From contig VNWV01000002.1 in NCBI GenBank assembly GCA_009801085.1, forward strand, positions 3,162,001 to 3,226,000: a DNA stretch of 64,000 nucleotides. The letters run 5' to 3'. Origin of the DNA: Lasiodiplodia sp. COLG20. Taxonomy: Eukaryota > Ascomycota > Dothideomycetes > Botryosphaeriales > Botryosphaeriaceae. Positions 23,242 through 34,232 of the stretch are shown here, one piece after another. The notes under the pieces are model-generated. The model did not search any database, was not told where the DNA came from, and was given only the letters and a program-made list of their open reading frames with translations. The first letter of the stretch is position 1, and each line of letters starts with the position of its first letter. The position numbers and the translations under genes are program-made.

Positions 23242-24326
23242 ATGGAAACTCCCGAGCCCAATCAGCAGCAACCCTCCCCCTCCCGCCCCAAGCTGCCTTC
23301 CAATTTCAAGAAGGAGCTCTCAAAACAGTACCTCAAGCAACAGAAGCGCAGGGTCCGCACCCAAACTTTGCCGTCCGACTCAGTTGACATTTCGCTCGAC
23401 GATTATGTTTCATTTTCCGAGCATCTAAAGTCGTCTAAGCGGATCATGGCCCTTTTCGGGGCCGGTTTGTCGGCCGCCTCGGGCGTTCCAACTTTCCGGG
23501 GCGCCGGTGGATTTTGGAGGGAATACGACTCGACGACTTTGGCCACGCCTGCAGCCTTCTTCGAAGACCCCGCGCTCGTGTGGCAATTTTACAATTATCG
23601 TCGCCATACCGCGCTCAAGGCGCAGCCAAACAGGGCCCATGTGGCGCTGGCCAAGCTCGCGAAAGCGAAGCCCGACTATCTCGCTGTTAGCCAGAATATC
23701 GATGGTGCTTACTCCCCCCCATCAGCCCCCACACCAGCATTATGAGCGGTGAGCGAGCTGACGACTAGAATCCTCCAGGTCTGTCACAACGTGCAAACCA
23801 TCCAGCAGAAAATATTCAGCTCGTTCACGGCTCGCTTTTCGATGTCAAATGCACAAACGAGGGGTGCTCTTACGTTGAGCGGGACGATATGAAGGATCCC
23901 ATCTGTCCCGCCCTGCAGTTGCCCGACGACGTCGATATCTCGGATCCCAAGATACCGTTGAAGGAAATTGCCGTTAAGGATCTACCGCACTGCCCACAGT
24001 GCTCTTCGCTCCTCCGCCCAGATATCGTGTGGTTTGGCGAGCCGCTGGCTCGATCTTCAATTGATCGCATCCATGATTGGATGGATAAAGGCCCGATTGA
24101 TCTCATGCTGGTTGTTGGAACCACGGCCGTCGTCTACCCCGCTGCAGGCTACATCCACGGCGCAAGATATCAGGGTGCGAGGGTTGCCGTATTCAACATG
24201 GAGGAATCCGAGGAAGAGGGGGCAGCGTCGAATCTCAAGGACAATGATTGGTTTTTTCGAGGCGATGCGAGTAAAATCCTGCCCGAAGTACTGAAGGAAG
24301 TCATCGGCGTCGTACCAGGTGCCTAA
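23242..24326 (+). CDS. SIR2-family NAD-dependent deacylase, SIRT5-like class III
   Basis: Two exons (23242-23704, 23779-24326; 74-nt intron) give 336 residues. The Rossmann motif FGAGLSAASGVPTFRG, the NQD-equivalent SQNID at the splice junction and LVHGSLF with the catalytic His are all present. The zinc ribbon is KCTNEGC plus CPQC. RPDIVWFGE, VVGTT and VFNMEES complete the NAD pocket. WQFYNYRRHTAL contains Tyr117-x-x-Arg120, matching the Tyr/Arg pair that lets SIRT5 bind succinyl, malonyl and glutaryl lysine. I therefore infer deacylase rather than deacetylase preference. A 40-residue basic N-terminal leader precedes the core and lacks a clean presequence. ATG 23242 is the first Met in this frame. 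Confidence 0.9.
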
Positions 24327-24773
24327 TCTTTCTTGTTGGTGGCTGAGCTAGCACGTGGGGAAAGTAAGCTCTAACGGAGCAACTGCTCGATAAAATAAAG
24401 CCGTCTAGCTTTGTCAAGATGCATGCCTGTCTGTCATGGGTGATAGTATACCCGGTGTTATGGTAATTCTCGTTGTGCTTACCTTCAAGGCAACGGGCCG
24501 TGGACACCACCCTGGTAAAGGGGTAGACATCTGGTGCGTTAGTGGCTGTCAAACCCGAACCATCGAATCACGAATTCGATAACGTTCCAGCGCCTCGGTT
24601 CTGAGAAGGTAGGAAAAGTTGAAATTCTGCAGGTCATGATACTTCGAATATACAAGTCGTGGATATACATCAACGTCGTCGGTTGGAGGATCCCAGCTTT
24701 TTGCTCAGGACCAGCCAGAACACCACACTCAGGATGTGAAATCTTCCGCGACCTTTAATCGCTCTTCCAGCAC
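24327..24773. other. Convergent intergenic region
   Basis: This gap lies between the 3' ends of the sirtuin gene and the following minus-strand gene. Nothing else is seen. Confidence 0.4.
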
Positions 24774-25568
24774 TTAATCATCCCGGGCGTCGGCCTCGGC
24801 CGCCTTCTTTTTCAGAGTTTCGATCCTCTCGTCCAGCAACCACATGGCATAGACCCTGTGCAGCCGCGCCGTCCACTCCGGTATCGTCTTCTGCTTGTGT
24901 CCCTCTTGATTTACTCTCTCGTAGTCGTGGGCGCTCGCAAAGCGCACCTCGACCAGGCCGTCATTGTCGGGCTCTCCCACAGCGAACTCGTGGCGGCCGC
25001 CGGTCATGAAGCGCCACGGGTAGGCCCAATCGACGGCGGCCTTGTGGACGAAGCCGACGACCTGCGGGGGGAAGGTCCACTGCACGAGCAGCGGCGCGGG
25101 CTGGGCGAGCGGGAGGCGCAGGAAGCGGGATGCCGCCGCGGACGACGACGGCGGCGACGGCGCGCGGATGACCTCCATCGCGCCGTGGAGTAATTGTTGT
25201 TTGGGGTGGAAGCCGCGCTCGCCGCAGTCGCCGGGCCCGCGCGCGAAGCCGCCGAACAGCTTGCCCTCGAGCCGGAGCGTGGGCGATTCGAAGAAGAGCT
25301 TCGCCCACGCCTCTTCCAGGCTCAGTTTGCGCCCGTCCGGCGCATGTTGCTCGAGCAGCACGCGCACGGGCAGCCTGCCGCCGTAGATGTCGACGTGAGG
25401 CGTGTGGTGCGTCACTGGGAAGGCGGGCGTGCGTAACGCGGTGGTGGAGGCGGCTTCGGGCCGAAGGCGCGGGTACTTGGCTTCGAGGCGGTTGATGGTT
25501 GAATAAACGTAGTACCCTGGCGGGACGACGACCAGGGCCGTGATGAAGAGGGTGCGTGGTAGAGGCAT
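24774..25568 (-). CDS. Conserved-looking membrane-anchored protein of unknown function
   Basis: Single exon, 264 residues. The N-terminus (RTLFITALVVVPPGYYVYSTI) is a likely signal anchor or membrane segment. The remainder is soluble, with an even residue mix, PHVDIYGGRLPVRVLLEQH, WTFPPQVVGFVHKAAVDWAYPWRFMTGGRHEF and a charged C-terminal helix ending in acidic residues. Codon use and the long frame support a real gene. I do not recognise the family. The Trp/Phe-rich middle is the most distinctive part. Confidence 0.7.
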   Translation of the reverse strand: MPLPRTLFITALVVVPPGYYVYSTINRLEAKYPRLRPEAASTTALRTPAFPVTHHTPHVDIYGGRLPVRVLLEQHAPDGRKLSLEEAWAKLFFESPTLRLEGKLFGGFARGPGDCGERGFHPKQQLLHGAMEVIRAPSPPSSSAAASRFLRLPLAQPAPLLVQWTFPPQVVGFVHKAAVDWAYPWRFMTGGRHEFAVGEPDNDGLVEVRFASAHDYERVNQEGHKQKTIPEWTARLHRVYAMWLLDERIETLKKKAAEADARDD

Positions 25569-26440
25569 TATCGACGGCTAGCTAGCAGGCATCACGCACG
25601 CTGCGCAATGGATGCTCTTTATGTGGTGTGAGCTTCGCACCTCCAGCGATGTCGGGTGATCGCCGCGCCGTGGGAAGGTGGAGCTATGGGCCCGGTCGGA
25701 CTCCCCGCCTTACCTAAAGTCGTGGCCGAGTTGGCGGCATCGGACCCGGCCCCTTGCATCACTTCTCTTTTGTCACTGCTAGTGATTCTCTCACTCCGAG
25801 ATTTGCTGGATACTTGGCACTGGAGTGCACGCTCCAAATGGAGCTTTTCGCTCTACTTGCTGATATTAAAGCTCATAAAGCTCTAAGTATAAAATGCTGA
25901 CTACGGTTCTACTATCATGAAATCGGCATGGACCTTACTTTTCCCCGCTATTCGGCTTTGCAAGCTTAAGAGACTCGCTTGCAATTGCCCGTAGTAGCTG
26001 AAGCCCGTGGGTCAGTCATCGCAGAACTTGGCAATACGAGCCACAGCGGCGGGAACACGTGTGCCAGCATTCGCACATGTTCCGATCGTCACATTCATAC
26101 CAAACCATTCGCTCGGATTCTAATCAATGATCCATCCAGGTGGTTCATATTTATACATGAAGTCTACCTCGACACAAATGCAATTGACCAATTTCTGAGA
26201 TCGAGAAGTCGTTATACAATCCTTCGTACACTTCTCCCCACGCCATCTTTTTTTTTAAAAAAAAAAAGAAATAAGGAGAAAAAAAAGAAAACAGAAAAGA
26301 AAGACCAAGTTACAGATTCTAGGCTTCTAGCAAAGTAACATGAGGGGTATTCCCGTCGTACAACCACCAAAAAGACCTTAGGTAGAATGGCTTGGGCTAC
26401 CAGATTCCTTCTCAAGCTCCATACTTAACCACTCAAATTC
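25569..26440. other. Intergenic with a T9/A11 palindromic run
   Basis: No gene is supported here. At 26248-26267 nine T are followed by eleven A, then an A/G-rich stretch to about 26310. This can form a hairpin or act as a nucleosome-depleted element. Confidence 0.4.
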
Positions 26441-28075
26441 TCAAACGAGATTGCTGCAGCCAAGCGCAGCAAAATCTCGCCCCAGCTCGTTGTCGTTCTT
26501 TCTTTCACCCAAATATTGGATTATGTTAGGCATGGAATCCTTCCCATCAGGAGATATGCGAACACGCTCGGCCTGCAGGCGATTGAGCCAGCTGCCCCAG
26601 ATTTTCTCGAATCCGTATTTGATACCGAAGATGAACTCAAGCACGACACCTTCAAAGGGACAGCGACCAGGGAGTCGAAGCAGCTGGTACATTTGAAAAT
26701 CATCCAGCCGCTCGGGTTGGTTGGGATCCAGTACCTCCCACCGAGTGCAGATCGATATTGGAAGGCCGCAGCGGAAGCATCCAAGGTTTCTATTGCAATA
26801 AATCGCTTTCTCGGCGTGCAACAACTCCTCGTGTGCATTACGCCCTGTTTCATCGACACAAGCATGAATATTGTGGTTTGATGGGTTGCCTGCCGCCTTG
26901 CAGATGATGCAGACGTCTCTGATACCGAGAAGTCGATTTTGAATCTCAGTCAAGCGCCGATGCATAGGTTAAAGCACATGGAGAAGGCTCAAGTCGCCTG
27001 CCAAACTGTACCCGGCGCTCTTCAGCTCACGCGCCTTTGACGCCGTCTCCTGGGGGTAGTCGTATTCTGAATCTTCGAAGCCTGAGTCACCCTCCTCCTC
27101 ATCATCATTCTCATCCTCTTCATCGTCCTGCTCATCGTCTTCGGGCCCTTTCATGTCGTCCAATTGGTCATAAATCGCGTGTTTGCGTTCCTTTTTGGCG
27201 GAAATTCTTGCGTTCAACCTGTCGATCGCGAACTCGACGGATCCGCCTTTGCACCGCGGCGGTAGCGCAGTCGCTCCGAGTCCCCCTGTTTTCTGTGGGC
27301 GTAGTTTGGCACGGTACTCGTAGTCGGCGAGTAGATAACGGTACGAACCATAGAGGTCGTCGAGAGCCTTCAAGAATCCTGGATAATAGTCCCGATCCGT
27401 TTTCATCTGGCTGCTCATCCACATCTGCATGTCATTTCTGTCGCCACTTTTGGCCCATGATGGAGCGTACAGAGCGTCGAGCAACATGCTTTTTTTCAGC
27501 ACGCCGTGCTCAAATGCGAGCAAGGCGGAGACGGCGCGTCGTGCCACGGCGATGTGGTGGCAATTCGCATACGAGGGGTCGTGAGGCGGTCGTGACGGAA
27601 TAGCGGCACACATACTGCTCGGAAGGCCACAGGCCTTGCAAGACTTTTCATCCCAATCGTAGCTGTCGATGACGTTCTCCTTGGGTGCAGCCTTCACGTC
27701 GGTCACTGCCTTCAGGGTCTTGAGCAGGTCCCGCGCAACCGGCGAATCGTCCCACATAGTGCACTCCTTCATCGCATGGTCATCGGCAGCTGCGTAATCT
27801 CCATGAGCGGTGCAAAGCTCACAACCAGCCGCTTGCCAGAAGCCGAGGGCCGCCTGTAACCTTTTTTGGGCGCCTCAGTCTCCCATGGATTGGACCTCGC
27901 ACTCATGCTCCCATACGTCGAGGGCCTTGCGATAGCGACGAGCGATATTCTGTTGTCGATGTGCCTCTGTTGTTGCGAGGTTCGTGTCATTGCTGCGTTT
28001 CGCCGGTCGTGGCGGAGTGATCTGGCCACTGTTGGCGGCTTCTTCCACCTTCTTCCGCTTGCGTGATGGAGGCAT
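26441..28075 (-). CDS. Cys-rich protein with duplicated zinc-knuckle-like module
   Basis: Proposed exons are 27917-28075, 27012-27853 and 26441-26918, 492 residues. The introns (63 and 93 nt) each remove an in-frame stop (TGA near 27885, TAA near 26970) and have GT-AG ends. The N-terminus is basic (PPSRKRKK). Two similar modules follow. Module 1 has CELC (27812-27823) then CKACGLPSSMC (27608-27640). Module 2 has CIIC (26900-26911) then CFRCGLPISIC (26747-26779). Each is followed by another Cys and a helical stretch. An acidic run (DDEEDENDDEEE) lies between them. Zinc or nucleic-acid binding is inferred. The CxxCGLPxxxC pattern reminds me of the tails of fungal RecQ-type helicases linked to mobile elements, but no helicase domain is present. 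Exon boundaries are less certain than elsewhere. Confidence 0.5.
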
Positions 28076-29076
28076 GAGTGCTGATATCTGATCAGCTATA
28101 GGTGGCGAATCGGTTGCGCGGTTTAAATTGGGTTCCGCGTCCCGCGTTCCTGGCGCGTCTAGGTCAACACGATTCGCGCATCGCTTAATAACCACGTGTT
28201 TACGTTTGAAGTATATTAATGCAGAGCATAAGCTCCCCGGTTCTGCATTTCTGCGGCACGCCTCCCACAATACTGACTCGGGCTCCCGAACCCCGCTTTG
28301 TAGCCGCGACATGGGGCCCCACGTTCTAGAATCCAATAACAACCCTGCAAGTACATCCAGGCACGAGCAGCTTATCCGAAAATGTCAATTCTCAAAGTAT
28401 AATTGTTTCGACATGACTTGCACACAGCGCCATAGCCACGTCAACTTTGTCTGACGGCTATCGGATTGCCGGATCAAGTTTCTGCCCGCAGCCACCCCCG
28501 CAGGTATGGCTATGCTGTAGCACTCGTACGACGGAGCTATCGAGGGAAAGAAAACGGCTGCCCAACGGTGAACCGCACTAAAGGCGGCTACTCCAGCCCC
28601 ACCCCGCCCATGTGTGATGCCGCGGGTAAGATCAGCTTGTTCCCGCGGAGCATCTTCCGTCACATCCTCAAGTCACTTTCATTTCATTCAGCTTTGAAGA
28701 CACAATAACCACGATATCAGTGCAAGCGTATGGGGGGAATTCCAGCCTATCTCATCCGGACTACTGCTAGATAGCCGAGACAGGCGGAGAAGAGGGCGAG
28801 CGGGCATTTACCCCGGTCCCTGCATATGGATCTAGAGGTTAGCCGAGTATGAGAGGGACCTCAACGCTAGCTCCTACGTTTGAGGTAGGACAGGGGTGGC
28901 GACTACGATGAGGGGGAGCTCTTTCCTTCCGACCGTGGCAGTTGTGAGTATTTATTCTGCAGGCACTTCCGCCAGCAGCCGCTCTCACTGCATTCCAATC
29001 TCTTCCTCTCGTCTTCCTCTGAGTTTCTGTCTCAGACTCACTTCTCAATAATCACACGCCTAAACCCACAACCACC
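28076..29076. other. Divergent intergenic region, 1 kb
   Basis: This stretch probably contains the promoters of the Cys-rich gene and the monooxygenase gene. A pyrimidine-rich tract at about 29000-29045 precedes the monooxygenase start, as is common in fungal leaders. No gene is seen. Confidence 0.4.
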
Positions 29077-30906
29077 ATGGGATCTATTCAATATGAGCCT
29101 GAAGGCATCCGCGAAGTGGATGTGCTCATCATCGGAGCAGGCTTCGCTTCTTTCAACTTGTTAAACAGGTTCGCCACGGAGAACCCCAATACTTGCTTGG
29201 CCTAGCAGCTAACACGTATCAGGCTTCGCAAGCAAGGCTTCTCGGTCAAAGCCTTCGAAAAGGGGTCCGGAAGCGGCGGCATCTGGCACTGGAACCAGTA
29301 TCCAGGAGCACGTGTCGACAGTGACACCCCCATCTACCAGCTCTTCGACAGCGAGCTGCACAAGGGCTTCACCTTCAAAGAGAGGTACGCAGACTGGAAA
29401 GAGCTAAAGCGCTACTTCCAGTACGTCGAGCAGCAATGGGACCTGCTCAAGGACATCGAGTACAACCGGTGCGTCGAAGGGGCGCGCTTCGACGAAGCCT
29501 CCAAGAAGTGGACCGTGACCTGCGTAGACGGCACGCAGATGCGCTGCCGCTGGCTGATCGCCGCCATCGGCTTCGCGGCCAAGAAGTACACGCCGCGGAT
29601 CAAGGGGTTGGGCGACTTCCGGGGCGAGATGCACCACACGGCGGCGTGGCCACACTGGGGCGTCAACCTCCGCGGCAAACGCATCGCCGTCATCGGCACG
29701 GGAGCTAGCGGCATTCAAACCATCCAGGAAGCCGGCCCCCAGGCGGCGCACATGACCGTGTACCAGCGCACGCCCAACTACTGCGTGCCGATGAACCAAA
29801 CACCGCTCGACCCAGCCGCCGAGGCGCGCAAGAAGGCGGCGGGCGAGTACGACGCGGCGCTGTCGCGGTGCTACGAGACGTTCGCGGGCTTCACGTACGA
29901 CTTCGCGGACCGCGACACGCTGTCCGACACGCCCGAGCAGCGCCGCGCGCTGTACCACCGCCTGCTGATCGAGGAGGGCGGCTTCCGCTTCTGGCTGGGC
30001 ACCTACCGCGACATGCTGTTCGACGACGCCGCCAACGACGAGGCCTACGCCTTCTGGCGCGACGCCGTCCGCCGCCGCGTGCCCGACCCGCGCAAGGCCG
30101 AGCTGCTCGCCCCCAAGCAGAAGCCGCACCCGTGGGGCACCAAGCGGCCGAGCTTGGAGCAGAACTTCTACGAGGTCATGTCGCTGCCGCATATCGACCT
30201 GATTGACATCAACACCAATGGCATTGCCGAGATCACTGAGACCGGAATCCGCACTGCCGATGGCGAGCACAGGGAGTTCGACGTCATCGTCCTCGCTACG
30301 GGCTTCGACGCTGTGACGGGCTCGCTCTCGCAGCTCGACATCCGCAACTCGGCCGGCGAGAGTGTCGCTGAGCATTGGAAGGGTGGGCTCAAGACGGCCC
30401 TTGGAATCGCCTTGCACGGCTTCCCCAACCTCTTCTTCACCTACGGGCCGCAGGCTCCTACCGCCTTTGCCAACGGTCCCACGTGCACCGCCGTCCAGTC
30501 TGAGTGGATCGACAAGGTCCTGCAGCTGTCCCGGAAGAACGGGATAGAGCGCTTCGAGGCAAAGGCCGAGACGGAAGAGGAGTGGACCAGGAGAGTGAAG
30601 GAGAAGTGGGACAACAGTTTGTTTCCCAAGGCGAAGAGTTGGTATCAGGGTGCCAACATCCCTGGGAGGAAAGTGGAGCCACTGAATTGGTGAGTTATTG
30701 TTCCAGCCTGTTGTTTCCTCTGTTTTCAGTCTGGAGCAAGCTGATGCTGACTTTTTTTTTTTTTCCTGCGTAGGGCGGGCGGGATGCCAGCGTATATCAA
30801 AGCATTGGACAACAGCTTGGAGAACGGACTTGAGGGCTGGAAGACTGATCGAGGACAGAAAGAAGTAGATGTTGATGGTATAAAGGTCGCTTCCTTGAAG
30901 ATCTAA
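29077..30906 (+). CDS. Flavin-binding monooxygenase, Baeyer-Villiger type
   Basis: Three exons (29077-29168, 29223-30689, 30774-30906; introns 54 and 84 nt) give 563 residues. VDVLIIGAGFAS is the FAD-binding strand-turn-helix. GIWHWNQYPGARVDSD is the conserved BVMO/FMO segment, with FRGEMHHTAAWP matching the Baeyer-Villiger fingerprint FxGxxxHxxxWP. A second dinucleotide motif, VIGTGASGIQTIQ, binds NADPH. VLATGFDAVTGSL and FTYGPQAPTAFANGP are the later family motifs. It should insert oxygen into ketones or oxidise heteroatoms using NADPH and O2. The first motif departs from GxGxxG at the last position (Ser for Gly). The ATG sits in the strong context ACCACCATGG. No obvious pathway partner is adjacent. 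Confidence 0.92.
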
Positions 30907-32153
30907 CAAACAAAATGAGTACTCTGGATCCAATTAGATGTTGGTTAGAATGAATATTCCATCTTTTCTATCATTTGATTGGTATCGTCAAGTAACATCT
31001 CCCTCACGGCATCTTGAACGGAAAGAAGGATATTTCCTTGTCGATAAATGTGTGAAGGAGCTCCAATCACTTCAAAGTCGTGTGGAAGTTGACCACTTGA
31101 AGTCTGAAACTCATACCGTGTTAATAAGCCGTCTCACGTAGGCCTTTTTTTTTTTTTTCTGTGTAGGGCAACAATCCTTTGCCCTCGTTCTTCGCATCAG
31201 TGCTACCTGCGCCGTAACGTCTGTCAGCATCAGCGCAACAATCAGAGGCCGTACTGCGCATTTGCGCGCATAGCCCCCACCGGAGCTGAGCGCCGAAGCG
31301 CAGCCCAGCTGAGCACCACATGCGCTTGGCCACTTGATGACTGCTGACTGTCGAGATAGGACAAAATAGAACCTTTAGCTACCATGACCAAGATCAGTGA
31401 AAAGGTAATCGTTTCTGGAGCGGAAAAAGATACGCGGTCAAAGAACAGGAGAAAAATATCGTCATAGGCCAGATAGACCCAGTTATGTTGAAGTACAGAG
31501 CTTTGGGAGAGCAGCAACAACAGCCTCTCCCCAACCGATTCTCCGAAGTCCGACGCGCCGAAAACGCGGGCGGCCCGCGTCGGAGATTGCTAAATTTGGC
31601 AACCGAACCGCCCGTTCCGACTCAGAGGCTGTCGGAAAAAGCAGGAAAAGATGCCAGAAGTCGGAACCAATCTTCACCAACAAAAAAATTCGTCTTACAA
31701 CAACACAGTTGGAGAGCATCTAGTTCGGATTAAAGTTGCTGGGGTATGACATTTCAAAAGATGGAGATGGCACTATGACTATTTTTGTTACACGGGGCGA
31801 GGACGATGCAGCAAGCTCCACCATGAGAGAGATCAGAAAAACCGCAGAAACGCGCGCATACTACGCATTTGCCCGCCTGCCTACGTGATTCGTACAAAAG
31901 AGAAAAAACAGAAGTCTAGAACTCGAGGCTTAGGAGAGAAGAAATAATTGGGGGGAATAGGGTTTCTTCTCGCAAACAACCCCAAATGCACCACGATAAC
32001 GTTAGCGGAGCTGGGTTAGATTTACACAAAATACCCAAGAACCACGAAGACCACCTTCCTGAAAGATTTCCTTCCCGCATTCCTGTCTCTGCCGATGAAA
32101 GCTTTTCTACTCCGCTCGGCTTCGCTGTTTGAATCCACTCTCGCCACGCCCGC
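30907..32153. other. Convergent intergenic region, 1.2 kb
   Basis: This is the 3' flank of the monooxygenase and PDH E2 genes. A long T-run lies at about 31143-31158. Short frames here have no family features. Confidence 0.4.
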
Positions 32154-33788
32154 TTACAGCAGCAGCTCCAGAGGGTTCTCAATGACCTTCTTGAGAGCCT
32201 TCATGTACTCGCCACCAACGGCGCCATCAACGACCCTGTGGTCGAAGGAACCAGTGATGACGATCTGGTCATCCCACTCGATGCCGGTGCCCTCCTCGGT
32301 CTCAGCAGGGATGGCCACCTTCTTGGTGGTGCCGATAGCGACGATAGCAGCCTGGGGGCTGTTGATGATCGAGGTGAAGCGCTCAACCGCGTCGTTCATG
32401 CCCATGTTCGAGACAGTGAAGGTGCCGCCCTGGTACTCCTCAGGCTTGAGCTTGTTCTCCTTGGCGCGCTTGCCCAGGTCCTTGACCTGCGCCGAGATCG
32501 ACTGAAGGCCGAGGCCAGTGACGTTCCTGACAATGGGGGTGATCAGACCGGTGGGGGTGGCAACGGCGACCGAGATGTCGACGTTGTTGTGCTGGCGGAC
32601 GACGGCCTGGCCGTTCTCCTCAATCCAGGAAGAGTTGACCGTAGGGACCTTCTTCAGGGCAACAGAGCATGCCTTGATGATGAAGTCGTTGACAGACAGC
32701 CTGTAGGCGCCATCGGCAGAGGCGTTCAGGGCGGTACGGAGCTTGAGCAGCTTGCTGACGGAGATGGACGAAGAGACGAAGTAGTGAGCGTTCTCGCGCA
32801 GCGACTCGGCCATGCGGGTGGCAATGACCTTGCGCATGCCGCTGGCGGGAGTGTCCTCGAAAGAAGCAGCGGGAGCGCCAGCAGGGGCGGCAGCCTGGAA
32901 CTTCTCCACGTCGGCCAGGGTGACACGGCCGGCGGGGCCGGTGCCCTTGACCTGGCTGATCGGGACACCCTTCTCGAGCGCGAGCTTCTTAGCTGCGGGA
33001 GAAACGATGGGCTCACGCTCAAGGACGGGCTGGAGACGGGCACCAGTAGACTCAGACTCCTGGGCAGCGGGGGCGGCCTGCTTGGGAGCCTCAGAAGGAG
33101 CGGGAGCCGCCGGCTTGGACTCCTCCTTGGCCGGGGCAGCGGCGCCCTTGTCACCACCAGCGTCCTCGGCGGTGAAATCAGCGAAGGCGGAGACGTCGGC
33201 ACCCTCCTCAACCATGACGGCGATGGGCTGTTGTCCTGTCAACCCACACTCGAGCTTGCTATCGGGACCGGAATTATGCTTACGCTGCCGACGGGCACGT
33301 CCTTGGAGCCACTGTCCTTCAGGACCTTGGCGAGAGTGCCCTCCTCCTGGAACTCGAAGTCCATCTGCGCCTTGTCCGTCTCAATCTCCACGAGAACCTC
33401 ACCGGGAGAGATGGCATCGCCGGGCTTCTTCTGCCATGCGCCGATGTTGCCGGCAGTCATGGTCGGCGACAGCGCGGGCATGCTCACAACCGTGTGCGGG
33501 GGGAAAGCTGTCGGAAAATCATGTCAGTGCTCACGCTTCGCGCATTGAGAGCTGTTGAGGGCGCGGGACGGACATTTGGATGCATAGTAGCGGGCGAGAG
33601 CTGAGATAGCGGGCGCCGATCGTCTGGAGCGCGGAAAAGCCGCTGGTCAGCAAATCTTCAGCGCCATTGAGAAGCATTGGCGAAGCTTACGCGGAGAACA
33701 ACTGCGACCTGGGCAGAGCGCGAAGGCCAGCAGCGGCGCGCAGGCAGGACTGGCCGGAGCTACGAGAGAGGACGGCGGCGGCGGACAT
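32154..33788 (-). CDS. LAT1: Pyruvate dehydrogenase E2, dihydrolipoamide acetyltransferase, mitochondrial
   Basis: Four exons (33691-33788, 33574-33623, 33284-33507, 32154-33227; introns 67, 66, 56 nt) give 481 residues, about the yeast length. The protein transfers acetyl groups to CoA and forms the core of the pyruvate dehydrogenase complex. Exons 1-2 encode an Arg/Ser/Ala presequence ending in ALARYYASK. One lipoyl domain follows ([11 protein letters not shown]; lipoyl Lys in [10 protein letters not shown]). Next come an Ala/Pro linker and the E1/E3-binding domain ([23 protein letters not shown]). The catalytic domain closes with [13 protein letters not shown] (His and Asp of the active site) and ends in ENPLELLL. 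A single lipoyl domain is the usual fungal form. It is divergent from Sec7, 444 bp between starts. Confidence 0.95.
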
Positions 33789-34232
33789 GTTGGCGGCGCG
33801 GGCGGGTGGTGGTGGGCAGGCTGTCGGAGGGAGAAGGAAGCTGCGACAGGCGCAAAAACAGCGGGCGGAGAGTCGGAGGGAGGAACAGCTCCGAAGCCTT
33901 GAGACCCTTTGCTATTTGGGGGGTGGAGGAAGATGATGCGAAGAGTGGTGGAGGGTGTTGTCTGCACAGCGGCTCAACGCAATACTTTTGCTGGGGCTTC
34001 CGCTTCGGAGCACGTACGCCGGCCGTGGCCGCGCCAAGGCCTGAGCCCTGGCCTCCCGCGCATAGAGACCAAGGGACACTTAGTGGCTTACATCACTAGC
34101 TGGCACGTTGCACTTTGGACTCTCAGGCACCAAACATTTATCTCCCGCAGCCCCAGCTGCTGTTCCGCCAGAACCACGCGATGCGCTGAGACCTGTCTCC
34201 GCGATCCTCCACGACGCCCCGAATTGGACACC

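Noticed and set aside
20863..30906. Secondary-metabolite cluster built around the P450 and monooxygenase
   Set aside because: There is no backbone synthase, prenyltransferase or pathway regulator between them, and the intervening sirtuin and Cys-rich genes do not fit.
29404..30933. 509-codon minus-strand frame opposite the Baeyer-Villiger monooxygenase
   Set aside because: It is antisense to a GC-rich conserved enzyme. Its product is Arg/Leu/Val-rich with no recognisable motif.
30752..31170. Two similar T-run plus CTGxGTAGGGC sequences 390 bp apart
   Set aside because: The first is the 3' splice site of the monooxygenase's last intron. Similarity to the second stops right after GTAGGGC, so a duplicated exon is not supported.
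32238..33548. 436-codon plus-strand frame opposite PDH E2
   Set aside because: It is a mirror of the Ala/Pro/Glu-rich coding strand, with Leu/Gly/Asp-rich nonsense composition.
33909..34232. In-frame N-terminal extension of SEC7
   Set aside because: The frame stays open upstream of 34233 by chance, but composition is non-coding and it overlaps the divergent promoter of PDH E2.
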